From the NCBI GenBank assembly GCA_018065885.1, contig JAGHSL010000004.1:1-7704 (forward strand): a DNA stretch of 7,704 nt, read 5' to 3'. This document shows, piece by piece, positions 1 to 5,833 of this stretch; position 1 is the first letter of the stretch, and each line of letters opens with the position of its first letter. The position numbers and the translations under genes were made by a program. The notes beneath the pieces were generated by a model, which did no database searches, was not told the DNA's origin, and was given only the letters and a program-made list of their open reading frames with translations. This DNA comes from Candidatus Limimorpha equi (GTDB lineage: Bacteria > Bacteroidota > Bacteroidia > Bacteroidales > F082).

Positions 1-200
1 CCTTGAAGGGCAAACACGCCTTTGTCGTCGGAAGCCGAGCCGCTCACGAAAACGCTGTCAGTCTGACGGAAAAGACCCACATTGACGAAAGGAATGCCCT
101 TACCGCTTTTTTCATCGACAATAGTGCCGGAAACCTTGTTTTGGGCAAAGCCCGCAGTGAAAACGCTCAACAGAAGAGCAAGAAAAAACAGATTTTTCAT
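1..200 (-). CDS. Outer-membrane receptor-like protein, N-terminal part (partial, cut by window edge)
   Basis: The start codon is at 200 and the frame stays open through position 1, giving 66 full codons. The N-terminus is a signal peptide: MKN, a hydrophobic core (LFFLALLLSVFTAGF), then a likely cleavage site AFAQ-like at residues 18-20 (FAQ, followed by NKVSGT). Directly after it, residues 22-66 read as the start of a carboxypeptidase-regulatory-like beta-sandwich (VSGTIVDEKSGKGIPFVNV, then a DSVFVSG strand and DDKGVFAL). In Bacteroidota this plug-proximal domain usually precedes a TonB-dependent receptor or an outer-membrane beta-barrel family protein. The barrel itself lies outside the window, so the subfamily cannot be given and a short periplasmic protein with only this domain is possible. 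The start is supported by a consensus promoter about 20 bp upstream. The gene is divergent from the lipoprotein gene at 400. Confidence 0.82.
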   Translation of the reverse strand, partial: MKNLFFLALLLSVFTAGFAQNKVSGTIVDEKSGKGIPFVNVGLFRQTDSVFVSGSASDDKGVFALQ

Positions 201-219
201 TATTCGAAATTTTGAGTTG

Positions 220-249
220 CAAAAGTACGTAAACTAAACCGAAAGTCAA
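220..249 (-). promoter_or_regulatory. Bacteroidota-type promoter of the outer-membrane protein gene
   Basis: On the minus strand TTG (249-247) is followed by 19 nt and then TACTTTTG (227-220). This matches the phylum's -33 TTG / -7 TAnnTTTG promoter with standard spacing. The predicted transcription start is near 213, giving a leader of roughly a dozen bases before the ATG at 200. Confidence 0.7.
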
Positions 250-360
250 GGCAATTATTGCGTTTTGGCAAAACTTTCACCAAACCAAACCGCTTGGCTT
301 CCAACACGCCCGTATTTTCCAAAAACTGCGCCAAACCCATACGTTTTTTCAGAAAAAATG

Positions 361-368
361 TAATTTTG
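361..368 (+). promoter_or_regulatory. Candidate -7 element of the lipoprotein gene
   Basis: TAATTTTG matches TAnnTTTG exactly and lies 31 bp before the ATG at 400. No clear TTG lies 19-21 bp upstream (only a T-run around 344-349), so only the -7 box is supported. Confidence 0.5.
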
Positions 369-399
369 CCGCCGTAATTCTAAATTTTCAAGAAAAAAA

Positions 400-918
400 A
401 TGAAAAAACACATCACAATCATTGCATTAGCCATGCTTTCATTGGCAATGGCTTTCAGCGGCTGCAAAAAATCAGACGACGACAAAACGGAATCAAAGAA
501 GTACAATGTACGCTATGAGTTGGACAGTGAATGTAAGACCGTCCATCCGCTAACTGGCGACACTATCGTCTTTACACTCTCTACTTGTTTCAAAGCCAAC
601 ATCACCTACACGGATGCTGATGGAAAAGCCATCGAGCTGAAAGACATCACTTTGCCTTGGCAAAAGGAAATCATCGTTGAAGCTCCGTTTGATGCCTCGA
701 TGCAGGCTGAATTGACTTTCAAGGAAGAGGAACTTCCTGATACTTTAACAGTCGTGAAATCAGGCCGTTTAGGTTTCAAAAAGGCAGAAGACAGTTCTTT
801 CGCCTATGAGGATGGTCATGGAAATTATGGAGCGACTTGGCAAAAGGATAAATTCCTTAATCGCATCCAGGGAAACCCAAATTACCTGAAATTTGATTAT
901 CAACATTCTTTACAATAA
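400..918 (+). CDS. Small exported lipoprotein of unknown function
   Basis: This encodes 172 residues. A lipoprotein signal peptide occupies residues 1-21 (MKKH, hydrophobic stretch, lipobox FSGC), with C22 as the predicted lipidated cysteine. The residues after it, KKSDDDK, resemble the Bacteroidota lipoprotein export signal (a lysine followed by acidic residues), which suggests, by inference, transport to the cell surface. The mature part (about 150 residues) is strand-rich with alternating polar/hydrophobic segments and a second pair of cysteines (C45 and C63 in the ECKTV and TCFKA segments). I recognise no catalytic motif or named family. The start is preceded by an A-rich leader without Shine-Dalgarno, as is normal in the phylum. 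The gene stands alone: it is divergent from the upstream receptor gene and closed by a terminator 57 bp downstream. Confidence 0.85.
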   Translation: MKKHITIIALAMLSLAMAFSGCKKSDDDKTESKKYNVRYELDSECKTVHPLTGDTIVFTLSTCFKANITYTDADGKAIELKDITLPWQKEIIVEAPFDASMQAELTFKEEELPDTLTVVKSGRLGFKKAEDSSFAYEDGHGNYGATWQKDKFLNRIQGNPNYLKFDYQHSLQ

Positions 919-974
919 CATCCTGAGAAGCTAAAAATCAACTTCACAAAAACATAAGTAGAAATCATAATGCC

Positions 975-1011
975 AAAAGGCTGGACACATTTTGCGTGTC
1001 CAGCCTTTTTT
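975..1011 (+). terminator. Intrinsic terminator, probably bidirectional
   Basis: A perfect 14-bp stem pairs 975-988 (AAAAGGCTGGACAC) with 996-1009. The loop is 7 nt and the T-run is 1006-1011. It ends the lipoprotein transcript. On the minus strand the stem is followed by four Ts, so it may also stop the convergent sigma-factor operon. Confidence 0.9.
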
Positions 1012-1025
1012 GCTGATGTTCTATT

Positions 1026-1051
1026 GAGACGTAGCACGCTACATCTCTACA
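1026..1051. repeat. Short dispersed palindromic repeat, copy 1
   Basis: Arms 1026-1035 (GAGACGTAGC) and 1038-1047 (GCTACATCTC) form an imperfect palindrome with one mismatch, followed by TACA. A second copy at 2945-2970 is identical at 23 of 26 positions in direct orientation. It lies between the terminator and the stop codon of the membrane protein gene, so it would be in the 3' end of that operon's transcript. Confidence 0.65.
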
Positions 1052-1084
1052 GTGTAACACAAATAGCACCTAATGGTACAACTA

Positions 1085-2326
1085 TCACTGCCTTAATAAG
1101 GTTTTGCAGAACGCATCCGTTTCAGCTTCCGAGGCATCCAATTTGACAAAGAACGCTCCGTTTTCGATGACTCCGGTCACTTTCCAAGTTTGATAAACCT
1201 TTCCATCCAAAACCACTGCTCCGCTTCTCCCATTGAGCAAGCAATTCTCTGTAAATCTGCGGAAAAGCACAGAAGCTTCAGGGGTCAAGAAAGTAATGAT
1301 TTGGTTCGTTGTACCTTCCAAATATGGTCCACGCACAATTTCCTTCACCATGGGCTTTCCTCCAAGCACCGCCGAACTGATGGCAGGTCCTTCCGATGTT
1401 GTCTTTCCCAAGGCGTACAACACAGCCTGCTTCGTGGTGTCGGCATCAAGCCTCAGCACGACGGAGTCGTTTTCCTGAAATGGCAAGTCATCGCGATAGG
1501 AAGTCCTGTCGTTTACAGTCGTTTCAGAACGTACTTCCCAGATTTCAAGGCTTCCTCCTACTGCCAAGTCATCCGCACTCCTCTCATAGGTGGTGCTACG
1601 ATTCCATGGAGCAAATTTCAGTTTTGAGGCTATAATGCAGCAACCCCAAATGTCAAGTCCCAGAAACACGACCATCATAACTGCAAAAAAACGTCTTTGA
1701 CTTTTATCGGTACGGACTTCCTTTTCGTTGGCAGGTTCATAGTTTTCAATTTGACGGATAATCTCATCACAAGGCTTTGTGACATAGCGAACATTAATGA
1801 TTCCCACGCAAACAAAGAATGCTATTATCAGAGCAGAAGCGGCGAGAACTGTCCATAAATTAGGCAAGCCATGTTCCTTACCCAACGAAGATAAAAAGAA
1901 TCCGAAGATGATAATAATACCGACAGAAGAACTCATCGCAATGTAGGACGAAAATAGTTTTTTTGTATTTCTTGCGCATTCTAAAAATGTAAGTAAATCA
2001 TTGTTTTCAAACGATTTAACTTTAATTTTACGATATAGTAATCGTTCGATGGCTAAACAGACTGTGCAAAACGAAACCCAAAACAGCTTCATTCCCAGAT
2101 CATTTAATGTCCACCGAATGCACAACAGGCCAAGAACCGCCCCAACAAGATAGCCAATGATTTCGACCCATTGGTATCGTTTATAAAAACTCAGATTCTG
2201 TTTGATAGACGACTTCATCAGCTTGTCGTTGACGATTTGCTGACGGTCGAATTGCTGTTGCAAAGTAGCGAATTGGGCTTTAAGCTGTTCAAGCTCAAAT
2301 TGCTGGTTGTTTTCCTGATTTTCCAT
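1085..2326 (-). CDS. Coiled-coil, five-TM membrane protein with SecD P1-head-like periplasmic domain; candidate anti-sigma partner
   Basis: This encodes 413 residues. Residues 1-45 are Gln/Glu/Lys-rich and heptad-like (FELEQLKAQFATLQQQF), consistent with a cytoplasmic coiled coil. Five hydrophobic segments follow at about 53-70, 79-97, 126-147, 157-178 and 213-235. The Lys/Arg-rich loops (94-125 and 179-212) fall on one side, so the positive-inside rule predicts N-terminus in and residues 236-413 in the periplasm. That domain resembles the SecD/SecDF P1 head. It has an ALGKTTSEGPAISSAVL segment (304-320), an ITFLTPEASVLFRRFTEN segment (344-361), then AVVLDGKV (370-377) and a C-terminal ASEAETDAFCKTLLR helix. 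The SecD transport membrane domain itself is absent. The gene starts 12 bp after the sigma-factor stop, so the two are co-transcribed. By position it may anchor or regulate the sigma factor, but it has no recognisable zinc-finger or FecR anti-sigma domain. The regulatory role is inference; the topology is well supported. Confidence 0.85.
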   Translation of the reverse strand: MENQENNQQFELEQLKAQFATLQQQFDRQQIVNDKLMKSSIKQNLSFYKRYQWVEIIGYLVGAVLGLLCIRWTLNDLGMKLFWVSFCTVCLAIERLLYRKIKVKSFENNDLLTFLECARNTKKLFSSYIAMSSSVGIIIIFGFFLSSLGKEHGLPNLWTVLAASALIIAFFVCVGIINVRYVTKPCDEIIRQIENYEPANEKEVRTDKSQRRFFAVMMVVFLGLDIWGCCIIASKLKFAPWNRSTTYERSADDLAVGGSLEIWEVRSETTVNDRTSYRDDLPFQENDSVVLRLDADTTKQAVLYALGKTTSEGPAISSAVLGGKPMVKEIVRGPYLEGTTNQIITFLTPEASVLFRRFTENCLLNGRSGAVVLDGKVYQTWKVTGVIENGAFFVKLDASEAETDAFCKTLLRQ

Positions 2327-2338
2327 GTTGTTTCCCTT

Positions 2339-2827
2339 TCATTGATTTTTTGACATTTTCACCAGTTTTTCCTTTATGCGCGTCAGCCTGACGCCTACAT
2401 TGTTGGGCGTGATGCCAATGATGGCACCGATTTCGTCATAGCTCACACCTTCAAGCCACAAAAGGACAAGACTTCTGTCGATAAGGTCGAGGCGCGAGAT
2501 GCGGTCGTATAGTTCACGGATTTGCTGTGTCGAAGGGTCGTCGGCCTCGTATGGGTCGATGTCAACCGTCAGCGGGACCGTCTTGATTCGCCGGCGTTCC
2601 TTTTTGCCGTGATTGATGGCCGCGTTCAACGAAACCCGATAGACCCAAGTCCGTTCAGAACTGCGTCCTTCGTAATGGTCGAAACCATTCCAAAGCCGGA
2701 TGAGGATTTCCTGAAAGAGGTCGTCAATTTCAGCCTTATCGCTCGAAAACATGTAACAGACCGTGTAGATAGTCCGCTTGTGCTGTTGCACCAAGATTTC
2801 AAACTGGTGTTCTTTGTCGTTGTTCAT
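2339..2827 (-). CDS. ECF-type (sigma-70 family) RNA polymerase sigma factor
   Basis: The protein has 162 residues from the ATG at 2827. An in-frame ATG at 2851 would add eight residues (MKKLLTSI). I prefer 2827 because homologues typically begin a few residues before the FE.LV.QHK segment and because its leader is A/T-rich. Region 2 spans about residues 7-77: KRTIYTVCYMFSSD, then DLFQEILIRLW (36-46, the DLxQE core-binding motif) and RTWVYRVSLNAAIN. A variable linker follows. Region 4 (about 105-155) holds the helix-turn-helix SYDEIGAIIGITPNNVGVRL, which contacts the -35-type element. The length is normal for an ECF sigma factor. It is the first gene of an operon with the membrane protein downstream, implying control by membrane sequestration or signalling (inference). 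No target promoters can be inferred from the window. Confidence 0.93.
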   Translation of the reverse strand: MNNDKEHQFEILVQQHKRTIYTVCYMFSSDKAEIDDLFQEILIRLWNGFDHYEGRSSERTWVYRVSLNAAINHGKKERRRIKTVPLTVDIDPYEADDPSTQQIRELYDRISRLDLIDRSLVLLWLEGVSYDEIGAIIGITPNNVGVRLTRIKEKLVKMSKNQ

Positions 2828-2880
2828 AATTGACGTTAATAATTTCTTCATTCCGTTGCAACGTTTGCCATGTTAGACAA

Positions 2881-2888
2881 CAAAGGTA
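2881..2888 (-). promoter_or_regulatory. Candidate -7 element of the sigma-factor operon
   Basis: On the minus strand TACCTTTG (2888-2881) matches TAnnTTTG exactly. It would start transcription near 2874, upstream of both possible ATGs. The -33 region is weak: TTT ends 21 bp upstream without a following G. This may be a housekeeping promoter, and no autoregulatory ECF promoter can be identified. Confidence 0.55.
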
Positions 2889-2944
2889 GGCTTTTATTAC
2901 AGACATAGGAAATATTCTTACTTTTGAGCCTTAAATTGAATACA

Positions 2945-2970
2945 GAGATGTAGCACACTACGTCTCTACA
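2945..2970. repeat. Short dispersed palindromic repeat, copy 2
   Basis: Arms 2944-2953 (AGAGATGTAG) and 2958-2967 (CTACGTCTCT) pair over 10 positions, one of them a G-T wobble, around a CACA loop. It is the same element as 1026-1051 (23 of 26 identical, both ending TACA). It lies about 60 bp upstream of the sigma-factor promoter, so the two copies bracket that operon. Confidence 0.65.
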
Positions 2971-2992
2971 AACACTTCCAATAATATCGATT

Positions 2993-3091
2993 TACACTTT
3001 TTAGTTGGACTTTTTGTAGTTCAACTACACTTTTTAGTCGGACTTTTTGTAGTTTCACTACACTTTTCAGGCGCACTTTTGTTTTTTACTC
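2993..3091 (+). repeat. 33-bp tandem repeats upstream of the AAA_14-DUF4143 ATPase gene
   Basis: Three contiguous 33-bp units lie at 2993-3025, 3026-3058 and 3059-3091. Units 1 and 2 share TACACTTTTTAGT, then GGACTTTTTGTAGTT, and differ at only a few positions. Unit 3 is degenerate but keeps TACACTTTT and the second CACTTTTG block. Each junction is palindromic: GTAGTTCAACTAC (3016-3028) is perfect with a 1-nt centre, and GTAGT-TTC-ACTAC is at 3049-3061. The array ends just before the ATPase -7 element, so it occupies an operator-like or UP-element-like position. There are no spacers, so it is not a CRISPR array. Confidence 0.8.
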
Positions 3092-3111
3092 AAAAAATAG
3101 TGTTACTTTTG
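3077..3111 (+). promoter_or_regulatory. Promoter of the AAA_14-DUF4143 ATPase gene
   Basis: TACTTTTG at 3104-3111 is an exact -7 element. TTTTG at 3077-3081 is a possible -33 element at a slightly long spacing of 22 nt, and it lies inside the last 33-bp repeat unit. Predicted transcription begins near 3118, leaving only about 14 nt before the ATG at 3132. Confidence 0.6.
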
Positions 3112-3131
3112 CAGCGTAAAAACGATTGAAA

Positions 3132-4424
3132 ATGTATAGGGAAGCCATCAGACAACTTTACGAATGGAAAGACAAGAAAAACCGCAAGCCACTGATTATC
3201 AAAGGTGCGAGGCAAGTCGGGAAGACTTGGTTGATGAAGCAATTTGCCAAAGAAGCCTTTCCGAAACACGTCTATATCAACTTTGAGGACAACGAACTGC
3301 TCAAAAACATCTTCGAAAAAGACTTCGACATCAACCGCATCGTCCTGGCTTTGCAATTGGAGACGGGTGTCGTCATTGACGAAAACACTTTGATTCTTTT
3401 TGACGAATTGCAGGAATCGCCACGCGGCATCACCGCACTGAAATATTTCTACGAAAAGGCACCGCAATATCCAATCATTGCGGCAGGTTCACTGCTTGGC
3501 ATCGCCATGCATCACAGCGATTCCTTCCCTGTCGGCAAAGTGGATTTCCTGCAATTATACCCTTTGTCGTTCCAGGAATTTCTGTCAGCTCTTGGTCAAC
3601 AGCAATTGGCCGGACTTGTCGCCAGTTCCGATTGGGAAATGATGAAAGCCTTCCATTCGAAAATCGAAAACTATCTGCGGCAATACTTTTTCATTGGCGG
3701 AATGCCCGAAGTGGTCATGTCGTTTGTCGAAAACCAAAACTTTGAAACGGCAAGGGCACTTCAGCAAAACATCATCGAAACTTATGAGAGCGATTTCTCG
3801 AAGCACGCACCGCTTAATGAAGTGCCACGGCTGCGCATGGTATGGCGGTCCATTCCGGGACAATTGGCGAAAGAAAACCGAAAATTCATCTACGGCTCCG
3901 TAAAGGAAGGTGCGCGGGCAAAAGACTTTGAACTTTCCATTGAATGGCTGCAAGATGCAGGCCTTGTCTACAAAGTCAACCGGACGAAAAAAGGGCAGTT
4001 GCCTTTGTCGGCCTACGAAGATTTTGCAGCTTTCAAGCTATTCACCCTCGACATCGGCCTCTTGGGTGCCATGAGCCGGCTTTCTGCCAAGACCTTGTTA
4101 GATGGCAATTCGCTTTATACCGACTACAAAGGTGCGCTTACGGAACAATATGTCCTTCAGCAACTTAAATACGTCAAGAATTTGGATATTTACTATTGGT
4201 CAGCAGACAATTCGCAAGGCGAAATCGATTTTCTCGTACAGAAAGACGACAAAATCACACCCATTGAAGTGAAAGCGGAAGAAAACCTGCAAGCCAAAAG
4301 CCTTCATGCTTTCGTGGATAAAAACGAGGGGTTGAAAGGCGTAAGATTTTCCATGTCGGATTACCGCGAACAGAACTGGATGACCAACTATCCATTGTTT
4401 GCCATTGCCTCAGCCATTCATTAA
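3132..4424 (+). CDS. ATP-binding protein of the AAA_14-DUF4143 family
   Basis: This encodes 430 residues from ATG 3132. A TTG two codons earlier is possible but unlikely. The N-terminal P-loop ATPase domain (AAA_14) spans about residues 18-150. Its Walker A is GARQVGKT (25-32), Walker B is LILFDELQ (87-94), and the sensor-like AAGS is at 117-120. It is followed by KVDFLQLYPLSFQEFL (136-151), which is characteristic of the family. The middle part has YFFIGGMPEVV (185-195). The C-terminal DUF4143 part contains a PD-(D/E)XK-like pattern: E338 in the ALTEQYVLQQL helix, GEIDFLV (363-369, D366) and PIEVKA (377-382, E379 and K381). The family is abundant and often multicopy in Bacteroidota and some archaea. 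Its substrate is unknown and nuclease activity has not been established. The gene has its own promoter and repeat array, and prfB follows without an obvious terminator. It is full length, with all key motifs intact. Confidence 0.93.
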   Translation: MYREAIRQLYEWKDKKNRKPLIIKGARQVGKTWLMKQFAKEAFPKHVYINFEDNELLKNIFEKDFDINRIVLALQLETGVVIDENTLILFDELQESPRGITALKYFYEKAPQYPIIAAGSLLGIAMHHSDSFPVGKVDFLQLYPLSFQEFLSALGQQQLAGLVASSDWEMMKAFHSKIENYLRQYFFIGGMPEVVMSFVENQNFETARALQQNIIETYESDFSKHAPLNEVPRLRMVWRSIPGQLAKENRKFIYGSVKEGARAKDFELSIEWLQDAGLVYKVNRTKKGQLPLSAYEDFAAFKLFTLDIGLLGAMSRLSAKTLLDGNSLYTDYKGALTEQYVLQQLKYVKNLDIYYWSADNSQGEIDFLVQKDDKITPIEVKAEENLQAKSLHAFVDKNEGLKGVRFSMSDYREQNWMTNYPLFAIASAIH

Positions 4425-4428
4425 GTTA

Positions 4429-4458
4429 TTGACACATCCCGTTTTTTCCCTATTTTTG
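4429..4458 (+). promoter_or_regulatory. prfB promoter (consensus Bacteroidota -33/-7)
   Basis: TTG (4429-4431), a 19-nt spacer and TATTTTTG (4451-4458) form a textbook match for the phylum. It begins five bases after the ATPase stop codon. The predicted start is near 4465, giving a leader of about 130 nt before prfB. Confidence 0.75.
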
Positions 4459-4464
4459 CACGTT

Positions 4465-4595
4465 TTTTAGAGATGGTTTTGATTGTCGGAACGAAAGACT
4501 CACATCGTGCATCTCAACATTCCGGCAGATTGTGACAAACCGAAACGAATCTTTAAATATTTGAATTTTAAATCTTTAAATCAAACATAACACCA
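4465..4595 (+). other. Long 5' leader of prfB with paired segments
   Basis: The leader holds two possible helices: 4470-4475 (GAGATG) with 4510-4515 (CATCTC), and 4484-4491 (TGTCGGAA) with 4520-4527 (TTCCGGCA, one G-U). They interleave, so they would be alternative or pseudoknotted. The A/T-rich end carries AATCTTTAAAT twice (4548-4558 and 4571-4581). I recognise no known riboswitch. The pairings are short and could be chance. Confidence 0.3.
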
Positions 4596-5715
4596 ATGAT
4601 CACTTTAGACCAACAGAAAGACTTATGTAAGAGGACTGAGTCCTTGAGGAGGTATCTTTGACGTCGAAAGACGTACCATCGAAGCCCAGGAATTAGAAGA
4701 AAAGACACAAGACCCGCAATTTTGGAACGATCCGAAAGCCGCCGAAGTGGTGATGAAGAAAATGCGCGAAGTGAAAGCATGGCTCAACGGCTACAACGAA
4801 GCCCAGCAAGCCTACGACGACCTCGCCGTTTTAGTCGATTTCGCCAAGGAAGGCGAAGCCACCGAGGAGGAAGTCGACCAACAGTATGCCACGGCATTGC
4901 AAATTGTCGAGAATCTTGAATTCAAGAACATGCTTCGCGAAGAAGCCGACCCGATGAGTTGCGTGTTGAAAATCAATGCTGGAGCCGGCGGCACCGAAGC
5001 CCAAGACTGGGCACAGATGCTGATGCGCATGTATATGCGTTATGCCGAAGACCACAAATACAAACTCACCATCGCAAACCTTCTGGAAGCCGATGATGCT
5101 GGCATCAAACAGGTGACAATGGAACTGGAAGGTGATTATGCCTACGGCTACCTAAAAGGCGAAAATGGCGTTCACCGCTTGGTGCGCGTCTCTCCTTACA
5201 ACGCCCAAGGCAAGCGCATGACATCCTTCGCTTCCGTTTTCGTCACCCCGCTGATTGACGACACCATCGAAATCGTCGTTGAGCAGTCGCGCATCTCGTG
5301 GGATACTTTCCGAAGTGGCGGTGCTGGCGGTCAGAATGTGAACAAGGTGGAATCGGGCGTGCGTTTGCGCTACCAATACAAAGACCCTTACACGGGCGAA
5401 GAAGAGGAAATCCTCATTGAAAACACCGAGACCCGCGACCAGCCGAAGAACAAGGAAAACGCCCTGCGCCTCTTGAAATCACAACTCTACGACCGCGAAA
5501 TGCGTCACCGCATGGAAGAGCAGAACAAGATTGAAGCCGGAAAGATGAAGATAGAATGGGGCTCACAGATACGCAGTTACGTTTTCGACGACCGCCGCGT
5601 GAAAGACCACCGCACCAACTATCAGACCTCAAACGTGCAGGCTGTGATGGATGGCCAGATTGACGAATTCCTGAAGGCTTACCTGATGGAATTTGGCGGC
5701 GGAAAGAAAGAATAA
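4596..5715 (+). CDS. prfB: Peptide chain release factor 2 (RF2), made by programmed +1 frameshifting
   Basis: The gene is join(4596..4658, 4660..5715), 372 residues; E. coli RF2 has 365. The first 21 codons run from ATG 4596 (MITLDQQKDL...RRYL) to an in-frame TGA at 4659-4661. Skipping T4659 continues as DVERRTIEAQELEEK, QDPQFWNDP and so on, which is the normal RF2 N-terminal coiled-coil domain. RF2 recognises UGA and UAA stop codons on the ribosome and triggers peptide release. The catalytic GGQ is at residues 244-246 (SGGAGGQNVNK). The codon-recognition loop has SPY at 199-201 where E. coli has SPF. The acidic GAGGTEAQDWAQML segment is also typical. When RF2 is scarce, slow reading of UGA allows the shift, so the protein controls its own synthesis. 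Callers that ignore the shift start this gene falsely at GTG 4747 and lose the first 50 residues. Confidence 0.97.
4647..4662 (+). promoter_or_regulatory. prfB programmed +1 frameshift site
   Basis: AGGAGG (4647-4652), a 3-nt spacer TAT, then CTT TGA C (4656-4662). This is the canonical layout: an internal Shine-Dalgarno-like sequence three bases before the slippery CTT codon, a UGA stop and the conserved following C. Peptidyl-tRNA-Leu slips from CUU to UUU, moving the ribosome +1 onto GAC. Confidence 0.95.
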
Positions 5716-5742
5716 ACAAATTGTATTTCAATTATTTATAAG

Positions 5743-5790
5743 TAACACAAACTTGTGTCACACAACATTGTGTGACACAAGTTTGTGTTA
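5743..5790. repeat. 48-nt perfect palindrome between convergent genes
   Basis: Arm 5743-5765 (23 nt, starting TAACACAAACTTG) is the exact reverse complement of 5768-5790, with only CA between. Each arm itself contains a 13-bp palindrome: TTGTGTCACACAA at 5753-5765 and TTGTGTGACACAA at 5768-5780. It lies 27 bp after the prfB stop and 43 bp beyond the stop of the minus-strand ATPase gene. A very stable RNA hairpin would form on either strand and could end or protect both transcripts, but neither side has a T-run, so it is not a standard intrinsic terminator. Confidence 0.9.
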
Positions 5791-5833
5791 TATGGAATTT
5801 ATACCGAAAAAAGAGATGCGTTGCTGTGCCTCT

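Noticed and set aside
3..215. A plus-strand 70-codon open frame at the left edge.
   Set aside because: The opposite strand encodes a signal peptide plus a CarboxypepD_reg-like domain with a consensus promoter, so this frame is a shadow.
1190..1627. Plus-strand open frames opposite the membrane protein gene.
   Set aside because: They are antisense to a well-supported gene with clear TM segments and domain motifs, have no promoter of their own, and have no recognisable domain.
2993..3091. CRISPR array.
   Set aside because: The 33-bp units are directly contiguous with no spacers, the third is degenerate, and there are no cas genes nearby.
3126..3131. TTG start two codons before the ATPase ATG.
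   Set aside because: ATG 3132 is a better start and gives the normal family N-terminus. The TTG would add only two residues.
4747..5715. A complete RF2 gene starting at GTG 4747.
   Set aside because: The codons upstream in the same frame back to 4660 encode the expected RF2 N-terminus, joined to ATG 4596 by the canonical frameshift site. The GTG start is an artefact.
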